NCBI GenBank assembly: GCA_003249035.1
Contig: QBMK01000013.1
Coordinates: 110,722 to 165,027, forward strand
Origin: Pseudanabaena sp.
Lineage (GTDB): Bacteria; Cyanobacteriota; Cyanobacteriia; Pseudanabaenales; Pseudanabaenaceae
Length of the DNA stretch: 54,306 bases
Direction of reading: 5' to 3'
Each line of letters begins with the position of its first letter. Position 1 is the first letter of the stretch. Positions 9,501 through 17,422 of the stretch are shown one piece after another. The translations under genes and the position numbers were made by a program. The notes beneath the pieces were generated by a model that worked only from the letters and a program-made list of their open reading frames with translations, had not been told where the DNA came from and did no database searches.

Positions 9501-9657
9501 TATTTAATTGTGATGTCTCACATTTTAAATAATCTATACTGGTCATTTAAAGCATGATCGGCGTATTTGCATCTTTATTGTCGTTATGCAATAAGAGTCT
9601 CAGCACCTATCCATGATTAGCTGACCAGTGTCCACTAGATTGGAAAACTCTATAGTG

Positions 9658-9939
9658 CTATAGCACACCGCTTTCTATCTCATGAAGGTAGATAAAGTTT
9701 GGTGCTTTTACTCCAGCTTTCTTTCTAATTTCTATCAACTCGTTGGACTCGAAAAATCGTCGCGCATGATCGAGCGAAGCCCACGCTGAGAAATGGACGA
9801 TGTTGTTTGCGTCATTGTCGAATCGCAGTAGTTGATAGCTGATTTCTCCAGCGATTTTTCTGATATCTGCGGCTTGGTCAAAAATGACTTTCCATGCCGG
9901 ATAAGCCTCAACTTCATGAATGATTAAAACGTATTGCAT
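9658..9939 (-). CDS. Small ABM-type monooxygenase-like protein
   Basis: 93 residues resembling the antibiotic biosynthesis monooxygenase (ABM) ferredoxin-like fold: YVLIIHEVEAYPAWKVIFD, then a helix, then SYQLLRFDNDANNIVHFSAW and SLDHARRFFES. Such proteins work as dimers on quinone-like or heme-like substrates, or have no known substrate. The start ATG at 9939 is preceded by GAGG, which belongs to the end of family B repeat copy 2. The gene is about 150 bases from the tldD stop, convergent with it. Substrate unknown. Confidence 0.75.
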   Translation of the reverse strand: MQYVLIIHEVEAYPAWKVIFDQAADIRKIAGEISYQLLRFDNDANNIVHFSAWASLDHARRFFESNELIEIRKKAGVKAPNFIYLHEIESGVL

Positions 9940-10022
9940 AAGTACCTCGGCATAAAAAAACTGAACCTAAATCTGTACCGCCCGCGTAGCGGGCGGTACA
10001 GATTTAGGGATTTTATATATTA
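9939..10022. repeat. Family B palindromic repeat, copy 2
   Basis: AAGTACCTCGGCATA is followed by a 17-bp stem identical to copy 1 (arm AAATCTGTACCGCCCGC, loop GTA) and AGGGATTTTATATATTATT. On the minus strand the repeat head reads GCCGAGGTACTT directly before the ATG of the ABM gene, so it supplies the Shine-Dalgarno sequence. Confidence 0.8.
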
Positions 10023-10042
10023 TTGGCTATTGTGATAAATGA

Positions 10043-10750
10043 TTAAATTGCTTGTAATCTTTGCTCAGATAAAGAACTAATTCGTTGACGGCGGCGACGC
10101 TCCCAAATTTTAGGAATTACTTTTATATGCCGTTTAAAACTATTCCACTCTTCTGAACTTAGCTCAATCTGCTGCCAAGCGGGACGCAACAATAATCGCT
10201 CAGACCAAACTTGCAATTTTGGATAATCGGTTAAAGGAATTCCCAGAGAAGGCATTCTATAAACAAATGTTCCCGCGACAATCTCTGCCATGGTGAGTTG
10301 ATCTCCAGCAAAGTAGCGAGAATCACCCAATAAGTCCTCTAAAAAGCCTAAGGTATTGATTGCTCGTAGCCGAGCAAACTCAAAGTCCGCTGATTTTTCA
10401 GTTTGCTCTTCATTAACGATCAGCTTAATGACCGCTGGTAATAACTCATTGAGCGCAACCATCTGTGCCATCCGCGCCTTTGCTAAAGCGATCGCATCGG
10501 TAGGCAGCAGTGATGGAGTGGGATACTTCGCTTCCAGATAATCCAAAATCGCTAAGGATTCAATCACCCGAAAATCACCATCAACTAGAACTGGGACATG
10601 ACTAAAAGGATTTAGGGAAATGAATTCAGGCTCAAATTGTTTGCCACTTAAATCCACTGGAATTAACTCAAAAGTAAGTTGCTTTTCTAGTAGCGCTAAC
10701 CATACGGGACGAGCATATGCCGAAGGACGCGCATAGTAAAGTTTCAGCAT
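10043..10750 (-). CDS. Glutathione S-transferase family protein
   Basis: 235 residues. The N-terminal thioredoxin-like domain (1-80) has YYARPSAYARPVWLALLEK and the glutathione-binding motif HVPVLVDGDFRVIESLAI; the helical C-terminal domain contains LTMAEIVAG (about 155), the usual N-capping region. It should conjugate glutathione to electrophiles. The C-terminus is basic (RRRRQR). A 28-base palindrome at 10778-10805 lies just upstream and matches the operator in front of the adjacent tetR gene. This suggests that GST is the target of that repressor. Confidence 0.9.
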   Translation of the reverse strand: MLKLYYARPSAYARPVWLALLEKQLTFELIPVDLSGKQFEPEFISLNPFSHVPVLVDGDFRVIESLAILDYLEAKYPTPSLLPTDAIALAKARMAQMVALNELLPAVIKLIVNEEQTEKSADFEFARLRAINTLGFLEDLLGDSRYFAGDQLTMAEIVAGTFVYRMPSLGIPLTDYPKLQVWSERLLLRPAWQQIELSSEEWNSFKRHIKVIPKIWERRRRQRISSLSEQRLQAI

Positions 10751-10777
10751 GGATGTTTTGTATTAAATGAGTCTGGG

Positions 10778-10805
10778 CAATAAAAGACCGATCGGTCTTT
10801 TATTG
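10778..10805. promoter_or_regulatory. TetR operator in front of the GST gene
   Basis: A 28-base perfect palindrome, centred on AAAGACCGATCGGTCTTT, lies about 41 bases upstream of the GST ATG. Its inner 16 bases, AAGACCGATCGGTCTT, recur exactly before tetR at 11487-11502. The form AGACC-N4-GGTCT resembles NemR-type operators. Confidence 0.85.
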
Positions 10806-10843
10806 ATCAAAAAAACTATATCACTGTTTTGCGAGCAATCCAA

Positions 10844-10892
10844 AGCGATTTGTGAGAGTTCGCCCCGAAGGGGCGAACTCTCACAAATCGCT
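10844..10892 (-). terminator. tetR terminator hairpin
   Basis: A 23-bp perfect stem with loop GAA and core CGCCCC/GGGGCG. It begins at the tetR stop codon and separates tetR from the GST operator, so GST is probably transcribed from its own promoter. Confidence 0.75.
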
Positions 10893-11478
10893 ATAGCTGC
10901 TGTTGAATATAAAGTTTGAGATGTTTTAATCCGCGTTCCATATGGGAAGCATCGCCATATAGTTTGCTGAGCATGACAGCACCTTCAATGGTAGCAATCA
11001 AAATTGTGGCAACAGTATCTGCATCAACCGTTGCCTGAAATTCACCACGCATTATGCCTTTGTCAACAATCCGCCGAATCAAATCACGCCAAGCATCCAT
11101 AGCTAGTTGCGATCGCTCTCGTAAAGCTGGATGAAAATCGTCACTCTCCACGGATGTATTCAGGATTGGGCAACCGCCTTGTATTGGTGGATTATCGAGG
11201 ATATTTTCGTAAACGCTAAGGATGGCAAGCAGACGATCTCCTGCATGACGTTTGCCTTTCAAAGCACCCATGAGTTTCTGTTGCACACAATTCACGGCAA
11301 AGTCGAATGCTTCTAGCGCTAATTCATCTTTGCTTTGGAAATGATTGTAGATGCCTCCTTTCTGTAATCCCGTTGCCCGCATCAAATCCGAAACGGAAGT
11401 CCCTGCATATCCTTGCTGATTAAACAAGGTCGCCGCTTGCTCGATAATACGTGTTTTAGTTTCTTGGGCTTTGGACAT
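10891..11478 (-). CDS. TetR-family repressor, probable electrophile sensor
   Basis: 195 residues. The N-terminal helix-turn-helix (about 8-52) contains GYAGTSVSDLMRATGLQKGG and IYNHFQSKDEL. The ligand domain has GGCPILNTSVESDD with Cys103; this GGCP block occurs in NemR/AcuR-like TetR proteins, where a cysteine senses electrophiles. An operator palindrome centred 16 bases upstream of the ATG implies self-repression, and the same palindrome precedes the downstream GST gene. The inferred role is repression of GST until an electrophile or aldehyde appears. The ligand is not readable from sequence. Confidence 0.92.
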   Translation of the reverse strand: MSKAQETKTRIIEQAATLFNQQGYAGTSVSDLMRATGLQKGGIYNHFQSKDELALEAFDFAVNCVQQKLMGALKGKRHAGDRLLAILSVYENILDNPPIQGGCPILNTSVESDDFHPALRERSQLAMDAWRDLIRRIVDKGIMRGEFQATVDADTVATILIATIEGAVMLSKLYGDASHMERGLKHLKLYIQQQL

Positions 11479-11486
11479 TTACATTT

Positions 11487-11502
11487 AAGACCGATCGGTC
11501 TT
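11487..11502. promoter_or_regulatory. TetR operator in front of its own gene
   Basis: A 16-base perfect palindrome, AAGACCGATCGGTCTT, starts 9 bases upstream of the tetR ATG. It is identical to the core of the GST operator. At this distance a bound dimer would cover the ribosome-binding site region and probably the transcription start. Confidence 0.85.
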
Positions 11503-11600
11503 TTTAAGACTAGCAAGAAGAATAGCAAAAGGCAAGATGCTGTCGTCTCATAGACGAGAACTTGCAAAAATCCCCTCTGATCGCTAACTGAAGGAAGTTG

Positions 11601-11706
11601 TTATACCAAAACACAAAATGGCGTAGCCATTTTGTGTTTTTAAAACCTTTACTAGGTTTGATTTTTAATTCACAAAAGTTTGACAACACTTTTGTGAATT
11701 GGAATT
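11601..11706. repeat. Double-hairpin repeat (family A), full copy
   Basis: TTATACCAAAACACAAAATG starts a hairpin with arms CACAAAATGGC/GCCATTTTGTG. The spacer TTTTAAAACCTTTACTAGGT follows, then a second hairpin with arms AATTCACAAAAGT/ACTTTTGTGAATT, ending GGAATTA. Its end touches the cysA stop codon, so it may serve as the cysA terminator. Confidence 0.8.
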
Positions 11707-12724
11707 AGATTGAATAATCTAGAGGAAATGACTTAGCATCCCTTGGTTCGATATGGACATATTGTTGTGGTTGTAACTTCAACTCATCAAAACGTTCACG
11801 AGTGAGATGAGCCGTCAAAACCTGCCCATCACCTAGCATCAACTCAGCTTGAACTTCCCAACCAAGATGAATCAGTCTGGTGATGCGTGCTGATACCGAT
11901 GTGCTAGTTGCCTCTGTCTCAACCAAAATATCGCGAGGACGAATATACACATCTTCACTAGCGCTATGGATTTTAGAGAATTCACTAATGCGATCGCGAT
12001 TGGCGGGAAGTACATTCACAGGTCCAATGAAACTCATCACAAAAGGAGTCGCAGGATTATCGTAAACTTCGGCAGGTGTGCCAATTTGCTCGATCTTCCC
12101 TTTATTCATCACCACGATGACATCTGATACTTCCATCGCTTCTTCTTGGTCGTGAGTGACAAATACACTGGTGACATGCACTTCGTCATGGAGTCGCCTC
12201 AACCATGCCCGCAGTTCTTTACGGACTTTTGCATCTAGAGCTCCAAATGGTTCATCAAGGAGCAATACGCTTGGCTGGACAGCGAGGGCACGGGCTAGGG
12301 CAACTCGTTGGCGTTGGCCGCCAGATAGTTGAGAGGGGTAGCGATTGCCTAAGCCTTTGAGTTGGATTAGTTCCAGCAATTCTTCGACGCGCTCGGCAAT
12401 TTTTGCTTTCGGCTCCTTGCGGATTTCTAGACCGAAGGCAATATTTTTGCGAATGGTCATGTGCTTAAAGAGGGCATAGTGCTGAAATACAAAACCAATA
12501 TTGCGATCGCGTACATCTTGATCGGTGGCATCCTTGCCAGTCAGAAAAATTTTGCCGCGATCGGGAGTTTCTAAGCCTGCAATCAATCTTAATAGAGTTG
12601 ACTTACCAGAACCTGATGGGCCTAATAGCGCCACTAATGAGCCAGTTTTGACCTCAAGATTGATATTGTCTAGGGCTAAAAAATCACCAAATTGCTTAAC
12701 TACATTTTCTACAACAATGCCCAC
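11705..12724 (-). CDS. cysA: Sulfate/thiosulfate ABC transporter ATP-binding protein
   Basis: 339 residues. It powers sulfate uptake with CysT/CysW and a periplasmic binding protein. Walker [10 protein letters not shown] is near 35-43, the Q-loop is in FVFQHYALF, the signature [15 protein letters not shown] near 137, Walker B VLLLDEP near 157, the switch His in [11 protein letters not shown], and a TOBE-like C-terminal domain follows from about 250. [10 protein letters not shown] after the ATPase domain is typical of CysA. The start is GTG at 12724. The permease genes are not adjacent. A family A repeat lies directly at its 3' end. Confidence 0.92.
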   Translation of the reverse strand: MGIVVENVVKQFGDFLALDNINLEVKTGSLVALLGPSGSGKSTLLRLIAGLETPDRGKIFLTGKDATDQDVRDRNIGFVFQHYALFKHMTIRKNIAFGLEIRKEPKAKIAERVEELLELIQLKGLGNRYPSQLSGGQRQRVALARALAVQPSVLLLDEPFGALDAKVRKELRAWLRRLHDEVHVTSVFVTHDQEEAMEVSDVIVVMNKGKIEQIGTPAEVYDNPATPFVMSFIGPVNVLPANRDRISEFSKIHSASEDVYIRPRDILVETEATSTSVSARITRLIHLGWEVQAELMLGDGQVLTAHLTRERFDELKLQPQQYVHIEPRDAKSFPLDYSI

Positions 12725-12877
12725 GTTGCACTTACCTCAAATTGTCTTGATATGACCAAAGCGATCGCCTTTACAAAAAGTTTTATAAAAGTTTTTTTGT
12801 AAATCCACAGTTAGCCTATGTGTTTACCGTTGATTTGATACGATCAAATATTACAATACTTCGCGCTAACAGAAACG

Positions 12878-13027
12878 CCAGAAAGTTTTTAAAATAATTG
12901 ACTTAGCTAGTTATAGCAATGAAAGAGATAGCTAGATAAATGAAGGCAGCGCTAAGCGCCACCTTCATTTATTTGGGTTTTATGTCCTAAGCAAAACTTT
13001 CATTGCTATATTTTAAAAACTTTCTGG
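12878..13027. repeat. Nested inverted repeat between cysA and the S2P homologue
   Basis: The outer arms are 19 bases, perfect (CCAGAAAGTTTTTAAAATA at 12878-12896, inverse at 13009-13027). Inside are inner arms TATAGCAATGAAAG and CTTTCATTGCTATA, and in the centre a hairpin ATAAATGAAGGCAGCGC with loop TAA. This layered structure looks like one palindromic element inside another. The rest of the 420-base divergent intergenic region shows no gene. Confidence 0.75.
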
Positions 13028-13146
13028 TTAGTAGCTTACGGTTTGTCGCTAAAGTGGATATACAAAGCACCGCCAAACTACTCAGAAATTGAAGGGAATT
13101 GTGGCTTGTCGTCGAGAATTTCTATGATTTCCTGTAATTTATTTTT

Positions 13147-14712
13147 ATGATATCAACTCCACTGCTTCCGATCGCCGTATTTATACTGACCCTTGCTTTG
13201 CTGGGTTGGGGATATTTTCGTTCCCGCAAGTTTGGCAAGCTTGGGTTACTATCTTGGCTGCAATTCGTAGCGTTACTGTCACCTTGGCTAGCTTACTTCG
13301 GCTTGTTTGTGTCGGGTGTTTTTATAAATTTCACAACGCTATTATTTTTATTACTTGTTTCCACGATCGCCTATGTAGCAATCAGCAATCAATTCCGCAA
13401 AGCAGCAGCCGAAGAAAGATCGGAGATCGAGCAGAAACTCAAACAAGATTTCGTGGCACCTAATGGCGATAGTCCTAATCCAACCGATAATTCGCCTAAT
13501 AGTGCCAATAAGCCAACAGTTAATTCTCCGATCGCTGTGGCAATGTCTCAGGGCAAGACGCAGTTAAAACTGTTTAAGGCTCTTCCTGCGGAAGATATGA
13601 AGCTGATCCAAGGGATCTTTGGGATTGGGACCTTTTACGTCACCGAAACGATTCCTTATCAGGAAGGGGCAATTCTTAAAGGTAATTTACGTGGTGAGCC
13701 TGATGTCGTTCACGAACGCCTGACTAAATCCCTCAGCGATCGCCTTGGAGATAAGTACAATCTTTTTTTAGTGGAAGGACAAGATCGTAAACCTGTAGTG
13801 ATTGTGCTGCCTAGTCGAGTTAGTAACGTCGATAATAATACAATTCCTCAAAGAATACTAATTGCGGTGTTGATTGTCGCGAATGGTTACACAGCTTTAA
13901 ATTTAGGTGCGTTAATTGCGGGTATTCCCGTAGTCCAAGAACCTCAACAATATTTAGTAGGACTACCCTTTGCTATTGGTATTGGGATAATTTTAGGGGT
14001 GCGTGAGTTGGCTATGCGTCTGATGGCAAAGAAATACAAAGTAAATATGAGTTTACCGTTTCTATTGCCTTCATCACAGTTAGGTTCTTTTGGTGCATTT
14101 AGTCGAATTTCTTCGCCATTACCCCATCGGCTTTCTTTGTTTGATATTGCGATCGCCCCAGCCTTAGCTAGTGGATTACTATCTTTACTCATGCTTCTAG
14201 TTGGTTTACGCCTATCTGCGATCGGTATGGGAAGTATTGATATCCCTAGCCAGATTTTCCAAGCATCCGTGCTTGCAGGAACCTTGGCAAAACTATTTCT
14301 CGGCGACGCTTTACATAATAGTTTTATTTCGATTCATCCCTTAGTCGTTCTAGGTTGGCTCGGCTCTGCTATCACCGCCTTGAACTTGATGCCCGCAGGT
14401 CAGTTAGATGGTGGTCGAATTGTGCAATCAATTTATGGACGACGCACGGCAAGCTGGACTACGGTATTAACTTTGATTTTCTTAGTAATTGCCACAGTTA
14501 TTAATCCCCTTGCGCTCTATTGGGGTGGCATTATCTTGATTCTATTGCGAGATCTGGAACGTCCAATGCTGAATGAACTTTCAGAACTCGATGGCGATCG
14601 TGAAGCCGTGGGTGTAGTAGCGCTATTTTGGATGGTGATTACCTTGCTTCCACTAACTTCTGGTGTTGCTGAACGTCTTGGTATTGGCAGCGGTGGCGGG
14701 CTTCTCCCATGA
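13147..14712 (+). CDS. Zinc-less site-2-protease homologue (EGY3-like, M50 family)
   Basis: 521 residues with two N-terminal membrane segments, a soluble linker (about 80-230) and six or so further membrane segments. It resembles cyanobacterial and plastid EGY proteins: the linker block LPAEDMKLIQGIFGIGTFYV and the second active-site motif NLMPAGQLDGG (413-423) are present. But the zinc motif HExxH is replaced by RELAM (286-290), with both histidines lost and only Glu kept. Plant EGY3 also lacks HExxH. It is thus predicted to be a non-proteolytic membrane protein, perhaps a substrate-binding or scaffolding partner. The gene is divergent from cysA. Confidence 0.85.
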   Translation: MISTPLLPIAVFILTLALLGWGYFRSRKFGKLGLLSWLQFVALLSPWLAYFGLFVSGVFINFTTLLFLLLVSTIAYVAISNQFRKAAAEERSEIEQKLKQDFVAPNGDSPNPTDNSPNSANKPTVNSPIAVAMSQGKTQLKLFKALPAEDMKLIQGIFGIGTFYVTETIPYQEGAILKGNLRGEPDVVHERLTKSLSDRLGDKYNLFLVEGQDRKPVVIVLPSRVSNVDNNTIPQRILIAVLIVANGYTALNLGALIAGIPVVQEPQQYLVGLPFAIGIGIILGVRELAMRLMAKKYKVNMSLPFLLPSSQLGSFGAFSRISSPLPHRLSLFDIAIAPALASGLLSLLMLLVGLRLSAIGMGSIDIPSQIFQASVLAGTLAKLFLGDALHNSFISIHPLVVLGWLGSAITALNLMPAGQLDGGRIVQSIYGRRTASWTTVLTLIFLVIATVINPLALYWGGIILILLRDLERPMLNELSELDGDREAVGVVALFWMVITLLPLTSGVAERLGIGSGGGLLP

Positions 14713-14779
14713 TGTTAAAATTCTGAAGCGAGCTGCGGCGCGAATTGCCGCAACTCGCTATATTTACGTGGCAACTCAA

Positions 14780-14912
14780 CAGCAATTCTCATTATAAAAA
14801 TTGGTTTGGATGAAAGTCCGCCGTCGGCGGACTTTCATCCAAACCAATTTTGGTGTTTCCAGCGCCTGATGCCCTGGAAACACCAAAATTGGTTTCATAA
14901 TTAGAATCGCTG
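14780..14912. repeat. Three-segment palindromic element upstream of tRNA-Arg
   Basis: Imperfect ends CAGCAATTCTCATTAT and its diverged inverse (14897-14912) bound two hairpins that share one arm. Segment 14797-14822 pairs perfectly with 14826-14851 (26 bp), while 14841-14862 pairs perfectly with 14874-14895 (22 bp). Because 14841-14851 is in both, the two stems exclude each other. Confidence 0.75.
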
Positions 14913-14971
14913 GGCAATCCAAAGCTTTTATTTTACTCACACATGAGCTGTGGTATTATTAAGCCTTATAT

Positions 14972-15045
14972 GGGTATGTAGCTCAGTTGGATAGAGCATC
15001 AGATTCCGGTTCTGAGGGTCGGGGGTTCGAGTCCCTCCATGCTCG
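14972..15045 (+). tRNA. tRNA-Arg (anticodon CCG)
   Basis: 74 bases fold as a cloverleaf. The acceptor stem is GGGTATG/CATGCTC with two G-T pairs and discriminator G. The D arm carries AGCTCAGTTGGATAGAGCA. The anticodon stem TCAGA/TCTGA holds loop TTCCGGT, and the T arm is GGGGGTTCGAGTCCCTC. The anticodon CCG reads CGG arginine codons. CCA is not encoded. A hairpin terminator follows at 15057. Confidence 0.95.
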
Positions 15046-15056
15046 TAATTGAAAAC

Positions 15057-15095
15057 AAAAAATAGAGGTGGAGCAAAGCTTCATCTCTATTTTTT
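15057..15095 (+). terminator. tRNA-Arg terminator
   Basis: An 18-base stem (arm AAAAAATAGAGGTGGAGC, loop AAA) with two mispairs of the G-T kind on the DNA ends in TTTTTT, 11 bases after the tRNA. Confidence 0.8.
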
Positions 15096-15147
15096 GGGAA
15101 TGATTGCTATATTCGAGTCAATTGTTTTTATACTAAATTTTTAATCT

Positions 15148-15576
15148 ATGGAACGTGGATTATTGTGGTTGCCTTTGCTGGTTGTGTTTTTCTGGCTGGC
15201 GTGGTCGGGCTGGAATGAGTATCAAAAAATTGAGTCCTATAAACGATGGGCTGAGCAATTTGAGCGCCATAAGTACGATATCTATAATGTGTTAGGTCAA
15301 AAAGAAGACCGCCTTACTTGGGGAAAGCCAACGCGCAAAGATCCGCTTGATATTCAAACTGTAACTTTTCAAGATATTGCTCGTATCAGATTTCGGATTG
15401 ACAGCAAATTTTTTGACGAAAAAGATGCCGAATTCCCTTTAAATGCTAAGAAAATCTCTTTGGAACTAGTTCTTAAAACTGGCGAAATGCCCAGCATTAG
15501 ATTTACTGATATCGATATTGCCGCTGCTTGGTATCGTTTTTTGAGCGATCGCTTAGCGGATTCGACACAGTCTTAA
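15148..15576 (+). CDS. Small membrane-anchored protein of unknown function
   Basis: 142 residues. One N-terminal membrane helix (about 4-22, LLWLPLLVVFFWLAWSGW) precedes a soluble domain of about 115 residues rich in charged residues, with TWGKPTRKDPLDIQTVTFQD and KISLELVLKTG. The soluble part alternates strand and helix patterns and looks like a compact alpha/beta domain facing the cytoplasm. I do not recognise a named family. It sits alone between tRNA-Arg and the hydroxylase-like gene, both on the plus strand. Confidence 0.7.
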   Translation: MERGLLWLPLLVVFFWLAWSGWNEYQKIESYKRWAEQFERHKYDIYNVLGQKEDRLTWGKPTRKDPLDIQTVTFQDIARIRFRIDSKFFDEKDAEFPLNAKKISLELVLKTGEMPSIRFTDIDIAAAWYRFLSDRLADSTQS

Positions 15577-15721
15577 GTTATGTTAAGTCTTTCTATAGAT
15601 TAATTTAACGATTTTTGGTCGATCCAACTAAATTTATCGAGCTCAAATCAATTCTTAACCTTGATATAAACTGAACTTTAACTTCATCTCTTAGGCTTGA
15701 ATCAAGTTGTGAGGGTTTACT

Positions 15722-16255
15722 TTGGAAGTTATTTTAGAAGTTATTAGGGCAATCACAGCAACAGTGCTGTTGCTTCTGCTAGGAGACTTCTTTTCGACGT
15801 TTTTTTATCATGTTCCTGAACATGTTTTTGGCAAGTTTCACTCCATAGTCCATCACGGCAAAAACCGCAGCTTTCTTCACTATGCAGTTTTGACCAGAAA
15901 CCCTTTAGTACTTTTAGATGGCATTTTAGGAGCAGTTCCCTACTTTATCTTCACTCCATGGCTATGGCAACTATCGGCTGTAGGGACAATCATCGGGTTG
16001 TTGTTTGGAGAGTTCCATGTGGTTTGGAGACATGTTTCAATCCTTGAGTGGAAGACTCCAGAACCGTTTAAAACATGGTGTGATGTACTATTTATTACCA
16101 CTCCCGAAAGACATTGGCTTCATCATCAAAATGCCTTTGCTGCTTATGGTGATATTTTCTCGTTTTACGATTATCCTGCTCAAAAATGGTTAACTTTGTT
16201 GCGTTTTCTCCGCCGCAAATTCAAGCAATCAAATCAGTTGGTACAAAACGTTTAG
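15722..16255 (+). CDS. Fatty acid hydroxylase / sterol desaturase-like di-iron membrane protein
   Basis: 177 residues from a TTG start at 15722 (GAGGG 10 bases upstream; no ATG nearby). Hydrophobic segments are near 5-25, 60-80 and 85-100. Histidine clusters HSIVHHGKNRSFLHY, FHVVWRHV and ERHWLHHQN, followed by GDIFSFYDYPAQKW, fit the fatty acid hydroxylase superfamily, in which such histidines hold a di-iron centre that hydroxylates or desaturates lipids. It is shorter than most members (about 220-300 residues), so the assignment to a specific reaction is not possible. Confidence 0.75.
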   Translation: MEVILEVIRAITATVLLLLLGDFFSTFFYHVPEHVFGKFHSIVHHGKNRSFLHYAVLTRNPLVLLDGILGAVPYFIFTPWLWQLSAVGTIIGLLFGEFHVVWRHVSILEWKTPEPFKTWCDVLFITTPERHWLHHQNAFAAYGDIFSFYDYPAQKWLTLLRFLRRKFKQSNQLVQNV

Positions 16256-16403
16256 AATCTAACTTTATAACCCACATTCCGCTCGTAATGGAAGGGAAAA
16301 AGAATTAAGAAACAAGTACAGGGATGAAATAGTAGCGTTGGCAGGCTGTAGAAAAGAAATTTAAAACATGAAGACGAAGAGGCGATAAATTGATAATTTG
16401 AGT

Positions 16404-16480
16404 AATATCAATTCACAAAAGTGTCGTCACACTTTTGTGAATTGAAAACCAAACCCAGTAAGGTTTTTAAATTCACAAAG
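16404..16480. repeat. Partial double-hairpin repeat (family A)
   Basis: The left hairpin (arms CAATTCACAAAAGTGT and inverse) and the spacer AACCAAACCCAGTAAGGTTT are present. The right hairpin is replaced by ATTCACAAAGCTCTC. The rest of the 16256-16557 gap shows no gene. Confidence 0.7.
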
Positions 16481-16557
16481 CTCTCTAACATCTGCATAGC
16501 TATCTGACCGTGAGATATACATCCTCAATAGCATCTCAAATCAGGAAGCAGCAAATT

Positions 16558-16702
16558 ATGTTTAACTTCACTTCAATGCAGATCCCTCGCTTACCTCTAT
16601 TTGGTATATGTGTAGCCGTAGCGATCGCAGCCATGCCCACCAAAGTATCAGCCCCCAAGCGATAGATTGTCCCAACTATTGGATAAATCCTAAAACAGGT
16701 CA
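16558..16702 (+). pseudogene. Frameshifted and truncated small secreted protein
   Basis: ATG at 16558 starts a clear signal peptide ending LFGICVAVAIAAMPTKVSA. The frame then stops at TAG 16663. Adding one C to the CCCCC run at 16652-16656 restores the frame and gives APQAIDCPNYWINPKTGQYV, a cysteine-containing mature part. So one base was lost in the C run. The gene is also cut off at about 16702, where sequence copied from the VOC gene at 18761-19171 begins. The function of the original protein is unknown. Confidence 0.65.
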
Positions 16703-16840
16703 GTATGTCATCATCGCATCGATTTTGCCATCTAGGCACTGTTCGTAGAACTTAAACACAGCTTCGCATTCATCGTTGAAAGAGAGATATGGACTTAATT
16801 TCATGATGGACTCCTTTGTTTTATTTGTTGATTTTTCTGT
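16700..16840 (-). pseudogene. Duplicated 5' end of the PhnB-like VOC gene
   Basis: Start codon at 16804, then MKLSPYLSFNDECEAVFKFY and EQCLDGKIDAMMTY, stop TGA. This is the first 34 residues of the VOC protein at 18761-19171 (MKLNTYLSFNDECEAAFKFY) with several substitutions. The shared DNA includes the upstream leader AAAGGAGTCCAT. The copy ends abruptly inside the secreted-protein remnant. It is a partial duplication that has had time to diverge, and it cannot make a complete domain. Confidence 0.8.
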
Positions 16841-16877
16841 GGAGTTGAGATCCCAATTACAAACAATTCCTGAAATG

Positions 16878-17375
16878 TTATCCAGCATAAGCCCGTTCTA
16901 GTTCAGCGATGTCAATCTTCTTCATTTGCAGCATTGCCGCGAAGACTCTTTGAGATTTTTCATGATCGGGATCGATCATCATCTCAATCAAAACGAGGGG
17001 AATAATTTGCCATGAAGCACCGAATTTATCCTTGAGCCAGCCGCACTGCTGAGCCTTTTCATCTCCGTCTTCAGACAGTTTCTCCCAGTAGTGATCGACT
17101 TCTTCCTGTGTTTCGCATTTAACTTGGAATGAAATCGCCTCATTGAATTTGTACATCGGACCACCATTGAGCGCCGTAAACGTCTGCCCATCAAGCTCAA
17201 ATGCAACGGTTAGAACCGATCCTGCGGGGTTGCCATGAACTTCCTGTCCAGCCTCACCATAATGACTGGTGGTTCCAATCTTTGAATTGTGAAAAATTGA
17301 AGTATAAAACTTAGCAGCTTCTTCAGCTTGACCGTCAAACCACATACAGGGAGTGATCTTTTGAATGATTTGCAT
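16878..17375 (-). CDS. VOC-superfamily protein (3-dmu-9_3-mt type)
   Basis: 165 residues with the vicinal-oxygen-chelate fold of the group once linked to 3-demethylubiquinone methyltransferase: ITPCMWFDGQAEEAAKFYTS at the start, SVLTVAFELDGQTFTALNGG in the middle, and WLKDKFGASWQIIP near 125. The actual substrate of this group is not known. The ribosome-binding site is AGGAG. It is the last intact gene of the ECF42 cluster, running away from the sigma factor gene on the same strand. Confidence 0.85.
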   Translation of the reverse strand: MQIIQKITPCMWFDGQAEEAAKFYTSIFHNSKIGTTSHYGEAGQEVHGNPAGSVLTVAFELDGQTFTALNGGPMYKFNEAISFQVKCETQEEVDHYWEKLSEDGDEKAQQCGWLKDKFGASWQIIPLVLIEMMIDPDHEKSQRVFAAMLQMKKIDIAELERAYAG

Positions 17376-17422
17376 TGTGCTTCTCCTATTAGATTTAGAT
17401 TGGGTGAGAAAACAAGAAATAT

